Shown in pieces: positions 48,581 to 59,231 of a DNA stretch of 64,000 nt. How positions within the stretch are numbered: the first letter of the stretch is position 1; every line of letters begins with the position of its first letter. The position numbers and the translations under genes are program-made. This DNA comes from Linaria vulgaris (lineage: Eukaryota > Streptophyta > Magnoliopsida > Lamiales > Plantaginaceae): positions 54,159,169 through 54,223,168 of the forward strand of contig OX415251.1 of NCBI GenBank assembly GCA_948329865.1, read 5' to 3'. Below the pieces are notes generated by a model. The model had not been told where the DNA came from. It worked only from the letters and a program-made list of their open reading frames with translations, and made no database searches.

Positions 48581-49305
48581 AATCCTTTTCAAATCTCCAA
48601 CCACTAATACATTGACACGTGTAAAGTATGTCTATACCTTCAACCATGGTTAACTTTTTTATCAGAAAAATAAATGTAAAATAATATTTAGTTAGGGTTT
48701 ACGGTCAGTCAAACCATTTCCTATTCTCTCAAAATTTCCCTCCCATTTTCAACAATCCCAAGCTTCTTTGACATTGCTGCATCCACCTTCACCTTGCTCC
48801 AGCGCCGGTCACCACCACTCCTGCCACCCTTCGCCGCCCGCCGCCCCTTTCCGCCCGCCGCTGCCGTGGTGGTGGTACATTTCTTACTTTACTTAAATAT
48901 TTTAAAAGGTTTACCTTTCTTTTATATATTGATATATTCTTTATTCATTGCTAAATTATTTTTGCTGTAAATCTTCATTCGAATTATTTATAGTTATTTA
49001 TAGTTCTTATAGTTCTTATAGTTATTTGCGGTGTATATATTTTGTTTTCCATAAAATCTATGCCTACATCAGTGTGTATTTGCGGTGATATAGAAAAGAG
49101 AATATAAAAAGAGTTTTCAAAGATTGGTTTTTGTCAAAACAATCTTATCAAAAAGACTAAATGTATCAAAGAGAAATTTCTTTTTTTCTTTTTATATCTA
49201 TTACTTTCTGTTCTTGTGAAACATTGTCAAATTAGCAAGGAAAAATGTATATTAATTAACCCACTCAATGACTTGTTATTTAGGTGTTGGCGTTGATTCA
49301 CCATA

Positions 49306-51977
49306 ATGGAAAACCATCCAACTTCATCTTTGGCACATAAACTTGATGATTTTCCAGGTAGTTTTATATTATTACTTGATTTACATTAATTACTTTATTT
49401 AACTTCTTATATTCATAATTGTATGGGTTTGTAGATTTGAATTGCGAGGAAGAAGTGGCATTTAATGAATCTTCTATGGCCGATGAAGATGCTCAAGCTG
49501 TAAAAGAGGCAGCTTCTAATAACTGGTCAATTGAAGAACTAGAAAGTCGACTAGAACCTGGTCAATTTGTTAAGAATGAGGAGATGGCCTATGCATTATA
49601 TTGTGAATATGGTTTAGCTAAAGGCTTTAGCATAAGACGAGGCAAAAATGTGAAGTTTGGGGATAGTAGTGGTGAGATACAAGCAAAGTTTTTTGTGTGC
49701 TCTTGTGAAGGTAAAAAGGATGACAAGCGATCAAAAAATAAGGTACCTGTTTATCAAAAGCCATCATCAAGATGTGATTGTAAGGCACAATTAAAAATAA
49801 CAAGAATGAAAGGTGGTCCATGGAAGGTAGCAAAATTCAATAAAGAGCATACACATGACATGTATGACATGGATCAAACATACTTGTTAAGATCAGGTCG
49901 AGAAATTACAGATGATCAGCAAATAGTTCTAATGGGGATGATTAAATCTGGAATATCTGTCGCTGATTCGATTCGCATGTTTGAAAATATGGCACAAGGG
50001 CGACAACATGTGGGATTCACACCGAGAGATGCATATGATTTCATTCGAAAATCAAAAATTGGTATGAAAGACTCTCTTGGCTTAGTTGAATATTTCAAGG
50101 ATAAGTCTAATAAAGAAGTCGAGTTTTATTGGAACATGGAAGTTGATGACGAGAATAGGCTTATGAATTTTTTCTTTAGAGACTCTCGTAGTTTGAATGA
50201 TTATATGTGCTTCAGTGATGTGATTTCATTGGATACTACTTATCGTACTAATAAGTATGAATTGATATGTGCTCCTTTTGTTGGAATCAATCATCATGAT
50301 GAAAATATGATGTTTGGAATGGCATTTATGTCGGATGAAACCGAGAAGTCGTTTGAGTGGTTATTAAGAACATTTCTAGAATCTATGCATGGTAAACAAC
50401 CACGAATGATTTTTATTGATCAATGTCAAGCAATGACAAATGCAATTGCAACGGTCTTCCCTTTAGCTCACCATCGATTATGCCAGTGGCATATCAACCA
50501 AAACACTTCAAAACATTTTGGTAACTTAAAAGGTAATCGGACTTTTCAGAAGTTGTGGGATAATTGTATGAATGAGTGTGAAACTGAAGATGAGTTTGAA
50601 GCATCGTGGAGTAAAATGATGACTGATTTTGATCTTGGTGGCAACAAAGAGTGGTTTGACAACACATACAAATTGAGGTACAAGTGGGCCTCGGTGTTTA
50701 GCGATCACATATTTAGTGCTGGGTTATTGGCTACTTCTCAAAGTGAGGGTACGAATGCGGTATTGAAAAATAGATTTGGAAATAAGACAGCTACTTTGCA
50801 TAATTGTGTCATGTGTTATGATGATATTCAAAGTAGTTGGCGTTTGCGTGAAAAGGAAAATGATACTTCTTGTCGTCATAAGAAGGCACCAATGTTGGTG
50901 GGCAATCCTTTGTTGAAGCAAGCTTCTAGTGTTTATACATTCAACATCTTCAAGTTGTTTGAAAATGAGTTGAAAGAGACAATGAGCTTTGAGACCCCGC
51001 AACGATTTTCTTGTGTTGGGCCTTCCTTGTCACGGTTCATTGTCAAATCATACCTTGAAAAGACAAGAAGTAGAATTGTTGAGTTTGATAGTGAGAATGT
51101 AGAGATAAGGTGTAGTTGCCACAAACTTGAGACATTCGGTATATTATGTGCTCATGCTTTGAAAGTGTTTGATGTTATCAATATGCGTTCTATACCGAAG
51201 AAATATATTAAGAAGCGGTGGACTAAAGATGCGAAAGTGGATATGTGGTCATGTGACAATATTGATGAAAGTTGGAAAAGGATGAATGTAGGGGATTGCA
51301 ACTATATATCCCAATTGGCATATCAAAATAAGGCTCTAAGAGAATTGCAAGATCTTGTCACCAAAAGTAAAGTACACAAAGAGGCACAAGAAGTAGTACT
51401 AAAGTATATTGAGTTAGCTAAGAAGGAAGTGGATGTAATATGTGGGAATGTGAACTCCAAAGATTCGGGTCCAAGTGATTTTCCCATAGGCAAAGAGAGT
51501 AATGTTCTTGATGAAGTTATTGTGCATGATCCACTTATTGCCAAGGCAAGGGGGATCACAAATGTCTACAAACGCCATTGGGAGCTCAAAACGAAGAAAG
51601 GAAAAGGCAAAGCCGAAAGCTCAAGTAAGATTCGTTGCTACAAATACTTTCATTTGATTGTCTTAGTTTTATTCTATTATTTTGAATCGCGTTTTATATT
51701 CATAGGAGGGACTACAAATAGTGCAAAACAAAAAAGACAAAGTTCACAACAAAATGAAGGAAGTTGTCGGCCACAACAAACTCCAATTGTGCAACAAAAT
51801 CAATATTTTCCACAAACCCTTCATTCTCAATTTTTCCCCATGGTATGTTGTAAAAAAGAATGTTTTTCTTTGATATTTATGTTCTTGGCATGCATAGTCT
51901 AATTTTTACTTTTAATTTTGCAGGGAACAACTAATCATAAATCTCCAAATGATATGGGTTACAATTGGTTTGGATAG
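49306..51977 (+). CDS. MULE transposase of the FAR1/FHY3 type, 810 aa
   Basis: Cuts and joins the element ends. Exons: 49,306-49,357; 49,435-51,624; 51,706-51,842; 51,924-51,977. All introns are GT-AG and the total of 2,433 nt is in frame. The start is the Met at 49,306 (MENHPTSSLAHKLDDFP), since the first intron separates it from the long exon. Domains: FAR1-type zinc-binding DNA-binding domain at about 65-160 (CSCEGKK, SSRCDCKAQL, HTHDMY). The MULE DDE core has DTTYRT (about 284), FIDQCQAMTNAI (about 346) with CQWHI after it, and SQSEGTNAVLKNR (about 453). A SWIM finger at about 575-591 (CSCHKLETFGILCAH) fits CxCx9CxH. The whole catalytic set is present. Plant FAR1/FHY3/FRS regulators are domesticated relatives; terminal repeats around this gene show it is a transposon copy. 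Confidence 0.93.
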
Positions 51978-53400
51978 AAAGAGTCTTTGATTAGCTTGGA
52001 GTTTAGTTTTTCACTAGCGCATCAGATTGATATTAACAAGCAATCTAGTGACAAATCATTTTGTTGGTTAACTATGTAAACCATTTAGCTAGTTGAGTTT
52101 CACTAGCATGTTTTGGTCTATAATGTCAGCAATTGACAGGATATTTTTGAGCTTCACAGAATTTTTGAGCTTCACAGGTATATAATGTCAGCAATTGACA
52201 AACAGTGCTTATGCTTCTTTAAAGAACAGGGAGCAAAAAATATTGCTAGTTGTTCTAACCAAAAACAGTGAACAAAAGCAATTGGCTTTGTTCTTTTTCC
52301 TCTCAGTTTACAACAAAATAGTGAGTAAAAAAAACGAGAACAAAGTGAAAAATATTTGCTTCTCAATGGAGAGCAAACGGCTGCTCTCTGTTATTTGCTC
52401 TTTGATCTATAAAGTTTCTTTCTTTTTTCTTTCTTGACACAGTTTTTACTTGATGATTTCAATATAATCAACAGAAATTATGAGTAATCAAATCAACAAA
52501 AGGTATAATTCTTATATAACAAACAAAAACCACGAGTTATCAGAACAGGAAAGAATCATAATTTGAATATGAACAAGAAGTAATCATTAATACCATCACC
52601 ATGGTAAAAATCATATTCAAGCCATAATAAGCTATCATAATAATGTCATATAATCAGTGCATAATAAGCTATCATAAAAATAAACATTATCTTCAATTAC
52701 AAAATAATCTCAACAAAAATGAATTTTAAAATTGTAGTAAATATGTGATTGGTAAGAATGCTCTAGATGCAGCGGATGTGGTGAGTGGTCTTTGCCGCCA
52801 ACAACTCAGTGGCGCTTCGTAAGGGTGGGAAGAGAAATCCAATATTCGGCCCGTTTGACCAACTGGAGAAAAATACAAAGAACTGAGTTCTTAATCCGTA
52901 AAGAACAAGAAAGTTCACACCGCAATCTTAGATTATCCTCAACGACGCATGCATTGCACAAAAGCTAAAAATGAGCAAGGGCACAGGTTGCAGCAGAGAA
53001 GATTAACATGCTGACAGATCCTCATGTGAACTCCAGTTACAATCCCCCATAAAATCAATTAACCATAGCAGGAGATTACATTACCATAAAATCAATTAAC
53101 CATAGCACCAGATTACACTATAAATCAAATAAAATCACCTAAAATTAGACCTACTCTAATCAATTCCAATTTACTTAGAAGTACCTGAAAAACACAAACA
53201 AAGGAGGGTTAGAAAGAACACCTAAATAAGTAAATTTGAATAGCAACAACAGTTCACTGAAATACAAAGATCATTTCCAAGTAATTCATTATATAAAATC
53301 CATCACTGAGACATAAATGTAATGAAGGTAAAAAAGGAGACCTGTAACTGCAAAATCCTAGATCGGACGTATAAAGTCTCACTCTCGCAGATGGTGTTTT
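51978..53400. other. MULE interior without a supported gene
   Basis: AT-rich. It shows short local duplications (TATAATGTCAGCAATTGACA twice, about 52,120-52,200; ATAAAATCAATTAACCATAG twice, about 53,050-53,110). No ORF resembles a known second MULE gene. Confidence 0.55.
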
Positions 53401-53404
53401 CCCC

Positions 53405-53790
53405 AACCTGAAACACTAAGCTCCTCGGCTTCGTCATGCGCAAATCCCCACCGCTAGGATTCAACAAAACGCCCAAAATCTACACAACATTACAGCACAC
53501 AAAACTCAAGTATTTCTACATTCGACAATACCATAACTACATTTACTCGAGAATCAGCAAATAGAAGTACCATTACGCTCACTACCTGCGCACCTTAAGG
53601 AGAGTCGATTTTCCGCAACCGTTAAGGATAGGTATAAATCCGCCTTTACGAATTTTAACTGAGTAGCTCAGATTTCGGCAATCAATTGCGAAATTGTTGT
53701 CGGAGGTTGTTACGACGTCGTTATGGTGGCAGCGGATGTCGTTATATTCGCCTCTAGCTTTCCACCACCGTCCGCCACGGATTTGGAGAG
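53405..53790 (-). pseudogene. Captured ABC transporter gene fragment (ABCI10-like) in the MULE
   Basis: Minus strand. Exon piece 1 (to 53,594) encodes NNFAIDCRNLSYSVKIRKG and then PILNGCGKSTLLK, the start of an ABC ATPase. The stretch expected between PIL and NGCGKS, about 20 residues before the Walker A glycine, is deleted. A GT donor follows LLK at 53,593. After an intron of about 114 bp, exon piece 2 (53,479-53,408) gives ILGVLLNPSGGDLRMTKP and RSLVFQ, followed by a GT (CAG|GTTGGGG) where the next intron would begin. This order fits the N-terminal part of plastid ABCI10-type proteins (an ECF-like ATPase). Introns are kept, so capture was from genomic DNA. It probably encodes no working ATPase. 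Confidence 0.8.
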
Positions 53791-53963
53791 AGAAACGAGG
53801 GAGACGGTGATTAGAGGAAAGAGAAGAAATAAAGGGCGGGCCTGCAATTCAAAAGTTGAAATTCAAAACAATTCAAAAGCTAACCAGGGTTTAGTTTCAG
53901 ATCCAAAACTTACACGTGTCAGTATTCCAGTGGTTGACTGTAAAATAGCTTCAAAGAAAAAAG

Positions 53964-54049
53964 AAAAAAATTGGTAAAGACTCAATATCCACGTGTCAAG
54001 ATTTGTATGGTTCGAGAGCACTAGTATTGAGTCTAGCATCTAATTTCCC
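53964..54049 (-). repeat. Right terminal inverted repeat of the MULE
   Basis: 86 bp, the inverted copy of 48,495-48,580. Next to it is the second copy of GTTTTACACC. Confidence 0.95.
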
Positions 54050-54059
54050 GTTTTACACC

Positions 54060-55393
54060 ACCATGAAAATAGGACCAAACAAAAAAAAAAGTTGAATGTC
54101 TACTTCTTTTCACCAACTTAAAATTTCAATTCTTTTTATTTTTTTATTTGGAAATTTATAAACTAGGGTCGAACCAAGTAATGTACATGTGCGGAATCGG
54201 GGTTGTCGTAAAAATCGCGCATATATGCAAGAAATATCAGACCTTCTAAATCGGGCGGGCAACTCACCCAAACTGCATAAAAGGGTGATTTTATCAAACA
54301 GTCCACTTAAGGCCGACTTAATCACTTCTGGACTAACACGTATTCGTCTCTTTGTATGTACATAATATGGTCAAATTGGTGAAACTACTCAACATCCTTC
54401 ATACCTCGTGGAGGAATAACAGCATCTCTGACGAGACCGTATAGTCCCGCGTCTTGGTAGGTCTGCCAAAGGCAATCTCATAATCAGTTTTAGTTTTAAT
54501 TTTAAGACAAACTTAAAATTTCAAGTTAATGCTCAAGTAGTTTTGATTATATTAAGGCCGAGTGAATTATAATTGATGAGTCCAGCTATGTTGAACATCG
54601 CTTTCTTGTTGCTTCTCGTGTATTTTTAATATCACTAGGTCACCAGTTTTATGATTTTTCATTTTATTAAACTCCCACTTTCTAGATTACTTATAGAAGT
54701 TATCATGTTTTTTCTTTGGTGGGGTCTCATAAGGGACAAGTGTATTTTTCAATCTTCAGACTATGATTACAGACAGCCAAAGAAAAATAAAAAGGAAGTA
54801 TATTATTAAACGCAATTTCTCATTCTATGTTTCTACTAATATATAACATGGAGTCCCATCATTCGGGTAATGAAGATAAAGAATGAAAAGAATTTTGTGG
54901 TTTAAATTGTTGTCTTTTCTGTGCATGTTTATTATCTCTTGCCTTCTATGCTTTTTCTTGAAACGTACAGGTACTATTCACACAAAAAAAAAGCTTATTG
55001 TTTGAGGTTGATCATTGATGCTCTTTTTGCTTGCCTTTGCTTGTTAATTCAGGTTTCTTTCCATAATTACAAACATCTGGATTTTTTTGTTACAGCGTTA
55101 TTTATTTCTCGGATTTGATTCGATGCCACATGTCTTAGAGCGACGAAAATCTAACATATTCTTTCCCATACCAAGTCATATGTTCAAGCCAAATTTTATT
55201 TTTCAAACTTTAGTTTTTTGTTAGTAAAATCTTATTTTACTAGGAGGATGGCTGCAATTGGAATTTATTTTTTTAATTCAACAAAGTTTTATGTTTCAAA
55301 TTCTGATAGCATCTGTAATCTGATATATCCAGCTCAAATTTTTGGTAAGACGCAACAAAACAGGCTAAAAGATTTGAGATTAAATTTGAACGG
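54060..55393. other. Intergenic DNA
   Basis: AT-rich. No coding frame, RNA gene or repeat with recognisable identity is seen between the MULE and element C. Confidence 0.5.
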
Positions 55394-55978
55394 TGATATG
55401 GGTAATTTCCGTATTGGGTCAGTCCACTGCGATTACATGGGCCAAGTCCATCAAGAATCAACCCATAGTTCACTTATATCGAGGATGGCACCCGATATGG
55501 CTCATTATATCGAATATCACCTTCGATATAGTACAGATCACGTGAAAGTCACGTGTGCGGTCCCTGCATCCCGATGTCTATATATATTCGGACTCCGCTA
55601 ATCAAGGTAAGCTTTATTAATTACATACAATGTTCACTCGATATCAAATATACACCCGATATTCAACACAGTCCGACATACGATCCAATTTATACTCCCG
55701 ATATATATCCTCGATATACATCCCCGGCATCCACTCTATATATGGCCACTTCCCCCACATAGAAGAGATTCGACATCACCCCTAATTCGACATCATCTTC
55801 GACGTCACTTTCGACATCATCTTCGACATCTGGGAGTGCATCCAAGTGTCAATTTAAGGTGTTCCAGACCTAAGTTTACCTAGTACTAGCAATAGTGATA
55901 GGAGACCTAATTTGTAATAGATTCGCAGCCCTACTATTGTAATCTTGCACTTCGGATATAATATACAATGTATTGTCA
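55394..55978 (+). repeat. Left LTR of element C
   Basis: 585 bp, starting TGATATGGGTAATTTCCG and ending TATTGTCA. The start and a 3' block (GAGGTGTTCCAGACCTAAG, AATAGATTCGCAGCCCTA) align with the LTR of element A. It is rich in CGATAT and TTCGACATC motifs. TATATATATTCGG near 55,580 could be the TATA region. Confidence 0.82.
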
Positions 55979-55983
55979 AATAG

Positions 55984-56002
55984 TGGCGCCGTTTGTGGGA
56001 AC
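55984..56002 (+). other. Primer-binding site of element C
   Basis: TGGCGCCGTTTGTGGGAAC, one base different from element A. Confidence 0.8.
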
Positions 56003-56009
56003 ACCATGT

Positions 56010-57465
56010 TCCCGGACGAATATGCTAGGATGCAGCGCAGGGTGACCCGATCGCGATCCACGAGACCCGTCGTTGATAACTAGGTAGTAAAAAATGTCCC
56101 ACCGCAGGTTCAAGTACCGGGACCTAGCATTGAACAACAAGATGACCCGTTGCCTCCTCAACCTCCAGTGGCACCAGAGCCCGTGCTCGTGAACTTACTG
56201 TCCTCGCACCGGAGATTATGGCGCAAATCAATGCCATGGTTCAAGCAACTCTGAATGCCGCACTGGAGACATTGCTACTTCGTCTGATCAATCAGGGTGA
56301 TGGCAACGTACCCCCCGCAACCTCAAGAATCTAAGATAAGAGGCCCGTGAGCTAGATCCATGGCTCATGGGCATGAAGATATGGCGGAGTGCAGGAGGGA
56401 ACGCCCACGTTCAAGAGCTCTCATCGAGAAGGGACCCGATCCCATGGTCGAAAGGATAAACATAGCAATGAGGATGGAACGGTTGAACAAGGAGAATGAA
56501 AAGGTCAATTGTAAGTTAGCGTTGGTCGGTGGTCACCGAAGGTTGCTCCCCGTTCAGTGAGGAGATCGAATCATAAGTAATGGAAAAGGGAGATAAGATC
56601 CCTCGGCTCAAAACATATAATGGGAAGAGTTACCCCCGCGAGCACTTATACTATGTGGATGGTATCCTGAAACTGCATCGGTTTACCGACAACGTGCATG
56701 CAAAGATTTTAGCTACAACTTTGACTGGGGCCATCCTGGACTGGTTCACAAGGATAGAGGTCGGCTCTATAGTCAACTACAGGCAGATGAGACAGAGGTT
56801 CGAGAGCCAGTTCTTTAGTCAGAAGAGGATGTGCACTAGCATGAACCACGTGAATTCGATGCAGCAAAAAGAGAAGGAGAACCTTGAGGACTTCATAAAG
56901 AGGTTCAACGAGGAATCACTAAAGGTGGACGAGCCGAAAGGCGAACAAGTTGCCCTTATTTTTTTCAATGCGACTTCTAACAGAAGATTCGCAGCCGAGT
57001 CGATCAAACTAAAATCCCCTACCATCGACCATATCAATGACTATTTACCAAGATAACATGATGGCGACGAAGCAGACCCCGTACCAGGCCCATAACCGGT
57101 CCAAAGGGAAGGAGGTTGGAACAAAGACAAGAATGGCCAGGATAGATCCCTAAAGTGGTACACTAAGTTGAACCAAGACATTCTCACGGTGTTCGCGGTA
57201 GCACAAAGGAAGAAATGGCAGAATCAGCCTAGGAAGTTGAAGGAGGCCCCTAGGAACCAAACACGCAAAGAGATATTGCGAATATCATCGCCAGAGGGGG
57301 CACGAGACCGAGGAGTGCATAGATTTGAATAATGAGATTGAGCGGCTCATCCGTGAAGGAATGTTGGTTGAATATGTTCAAAATGCTAAGGATTCAAAAA
57401 ATCACGAGGAAAGATCCCGCTCCCCTCAAAGGGATAAGCAGAAAGCCATTGAGGCTCCGAGCTGA
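56010..57465 (+). pseudogene. Element C gag
   Basis: The N-terminal part (about 56,007-56,560) is broken by stops. The Retrotrans_gag core at 56,580-57,056 is open: KIPRLKTYNGKSYPREHLYY, ILDWFTRIEVGSI, FESQFFSQKRMCTSMNHV and DFIKRFNEESLKVDEP. The nucleocapsid part (about 57,290-57,460) has RRGHETEECIDLNNEIERLI and RSRSPQRDKQKA. It aligns segment by segment with gag of element A. Several stops and frameshifts break it. Confidence 0.85.
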
Positions 57466-57469
57466 TGTG

Positions 57470-58145
57470 GAAGCGCGATAGTCAACGCACCATCTAGAGG
57501 AGTAACCAACATGATCAGTGGCGGACCGACAGAGTCCGACTCCACCAATGGGAGGAAGAGGATTACCAGAGGACTGCAAGAGGACCGGTACATTGGTTTC
57601 ACAACGTTTCTAGACTTGGACAGACTGCCCGATGAAGCCATTACTTTCTCAACGAGGGACTTAATGGATCGGCCAGAGGCTATCCAGGCAGGTAAGCTCG
57701 ACTTCCCTCTCGTTGTTAAGCTTGATGTTGCCAATTACGGTGTTCGCAAGGTTTTGATAAACAACAGAAGTTCCACCAATATTATATTTGCACATGCGCT
57801 AGAGAAGATGGCCTTGAGCCATAATATAATAGAGCAAATATGCACCATGTTAGTCGGTTTTGGCGGTGGCTAGGTGATTCCGTTGGGACAGGTGAATCTG
57901 CCTACCTCTTTTGAGAAGAACCATACAGAAGAACTATCAACATCTAGTACACAATTATGGATCATCCTTTTGCCTACAACATCATCATAGGAAGGCCAGC
58001 TTTGAATGCGATCCTGGCGGTGGTATCCACGTACCATAAGAAAATAAAGTTCCCTGCACCCGGAGGAATTGGCTAGGTCATTGCCAATCATGAAAAATGA
58101 TGGTTTTGCTACATAATATCTCTTACACTTCCAAGGATAAGGTAA
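57470..58145 (+). pseudogene. Element C protease, active site lost
   Basis: An open block at 57,511-57,873 has MISGGPTESDSTNGRKRITR and LDVANYGVRKVLINNRSSTN. In element A the active site is LIDNGSST; here Asp is Asn and Gly is Arg, so the enzyme cannot work. After a stop at 57,871 the rest (IPLGQVNLPTSFE, NIIIGRPALNAILAV-like) continues in other frames. No RT follows. Confidence 0.82.
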
Positions 58146-58300
58146 GTTGGAGCACATGTGGCTATTGGAACGGCGGTCAACAGATGGTGGACTAGCGTTG
58201 TTCTATTATTTCTTTAAGAACTTATGAATTTTCATTATGTTTGAACAATTTACGTTTTACCTAAATTGCCCCTTTGGGCTGGCCTGTAACAAAGATAGGT

Positions 58301-58376
58301 GGAACTACGCCGATCTGATTCCCATACTATGAAAATGTAGGCGGGTTGGGATTTTCCTAGCCCTCAACCGTTATCT
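58301..58376 (+). other. Conserved post-protease motif of element C
   Basis: GGAACTACGCCGATCTGATT, then AAATGTAGGCGGGTTGGG, then CTCAACCGTTATCT. Single copy of the block that is duplicated in element A. Confidence 0.75.
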
Positions 58377-58784
58377 ATTGTTAATCTTTATCTTGAGGAC
58401 ATTATATATCTGGATTTTAATGTTAACGGATTGACTGCAGGAACAAACATATTCTATAGGATATAACAGAGAGATCCATTGAAAAGGGGTTCGAGTATCT
58501 TATGCCCAAAGGGTACACAAATCAAAGGCAGTCCATCGTTCGAATAATATCTGGCTTGAAATTATATATTGATACACTCTTGCATATATTGTTGTTATTT
58601 GTTTGAATTACGAGGACAATGACATCTTCTGATATCCTCTATCCATCAAGATAAAAAGGAGACAAAGATAGAGTGACTCCGATATCCTAACGGATACGGA
58701 GAAGAGTACCTAATATGGTCGAATACCTTCAATCCGACGGGGTACGGTATAAATATACCCTAGGGTAAAAGATCCCTTATCCAT

Positions 58785-59030
58785 TGAGATATGAAGGACA
58801 AAAGAAAAGAAAAAGATCCCCTATCCATCGAGATAAGAAGGATAAAAGAAAAGAAAAAAGATTCCCTATCCATCGAGATAATGAGGATAAAAGAAAAGAA
58901 AAAGATCCCATATCCATCGAGATAAAGAGGACAACAGAAAAGAAAAAAGATTCCCAATCGATAGAGATAAGGAGGACAAAAGAAAAGAAAAAAGATCTCA
59001 TATCCATCGAGATAAGGAGGAAAAAAGATC
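58785..59030. repeat. 45-bp tandem array in element C
   Basis: Five or six units of 45 bp around CTATCCATCGAGATAA and GGATAAAAGAAAAGAAAAA. As a multiple of three it leaves a spurious open frame of K/R/E-rich repeats. Confidence 0.85.
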
Positions 59031-59231
59031 AACGGTGGAGAAGATTCCAGTTTATCAAGACGACGAGTACGAAACAATTGAGAAAAACGCTTCTTCAAAT
59101 TAAAAGGAGCAAACAAAAACAACAGGTATATAAATATTTATTCAAAATACAAAGACAAGACAACAAGTACAGATACAGACTCCAAAGGAGTAGTACAAAC
59201 ACAAACTTCAGAGGGGGTACTTAGGGCACCC

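Larger units (their letters stand above)
48495..54049 (+). mobile_element. Autonomous-looking Mutator-like element (MULE), 5,555 bp
   Basis: The terminal inverted repeats are 86 bp (48,495-48,580 and 53,964-54,049) and read as identical; they start GGGAAATTAGATGCTAGACT and end CTTTACCAATTTTTTT. The 10-bp target duplication GTTTTACACC is identical on both sides (48,485-48,494 and 54,050-54,059). A weaker subterminal inverted repeat (CAACCACT, TGACACGTGTAA) follows inward. Inside are an intact 4-exon FAR1-like transposase gene and, near the right end, a fragment of an ABC transporter gene. Perfect repeats, perfect duplication and an open transposase point to recent transposition. Confidence 0.96.

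Noticed and set aside
49306..51977. Host FAR1-RELATED SEQUENCE regulator gene
   Set aside because: Perfect 86-bp terminal inverted repeats and an exact 10-bp duplication enclose the gene, so it is a MULE transposase copy.
53723..53977. Plus-strand ORF of 84 codons at the right end of the MULE
   Set aside because: It overlaps the captured ABC fragment on the other strand and enters the terminal repeat; no similarity seen.
58784..59224. K/R-rich 146-codon ORF
   Set aside because: Produced by the 45-bp tandem array.
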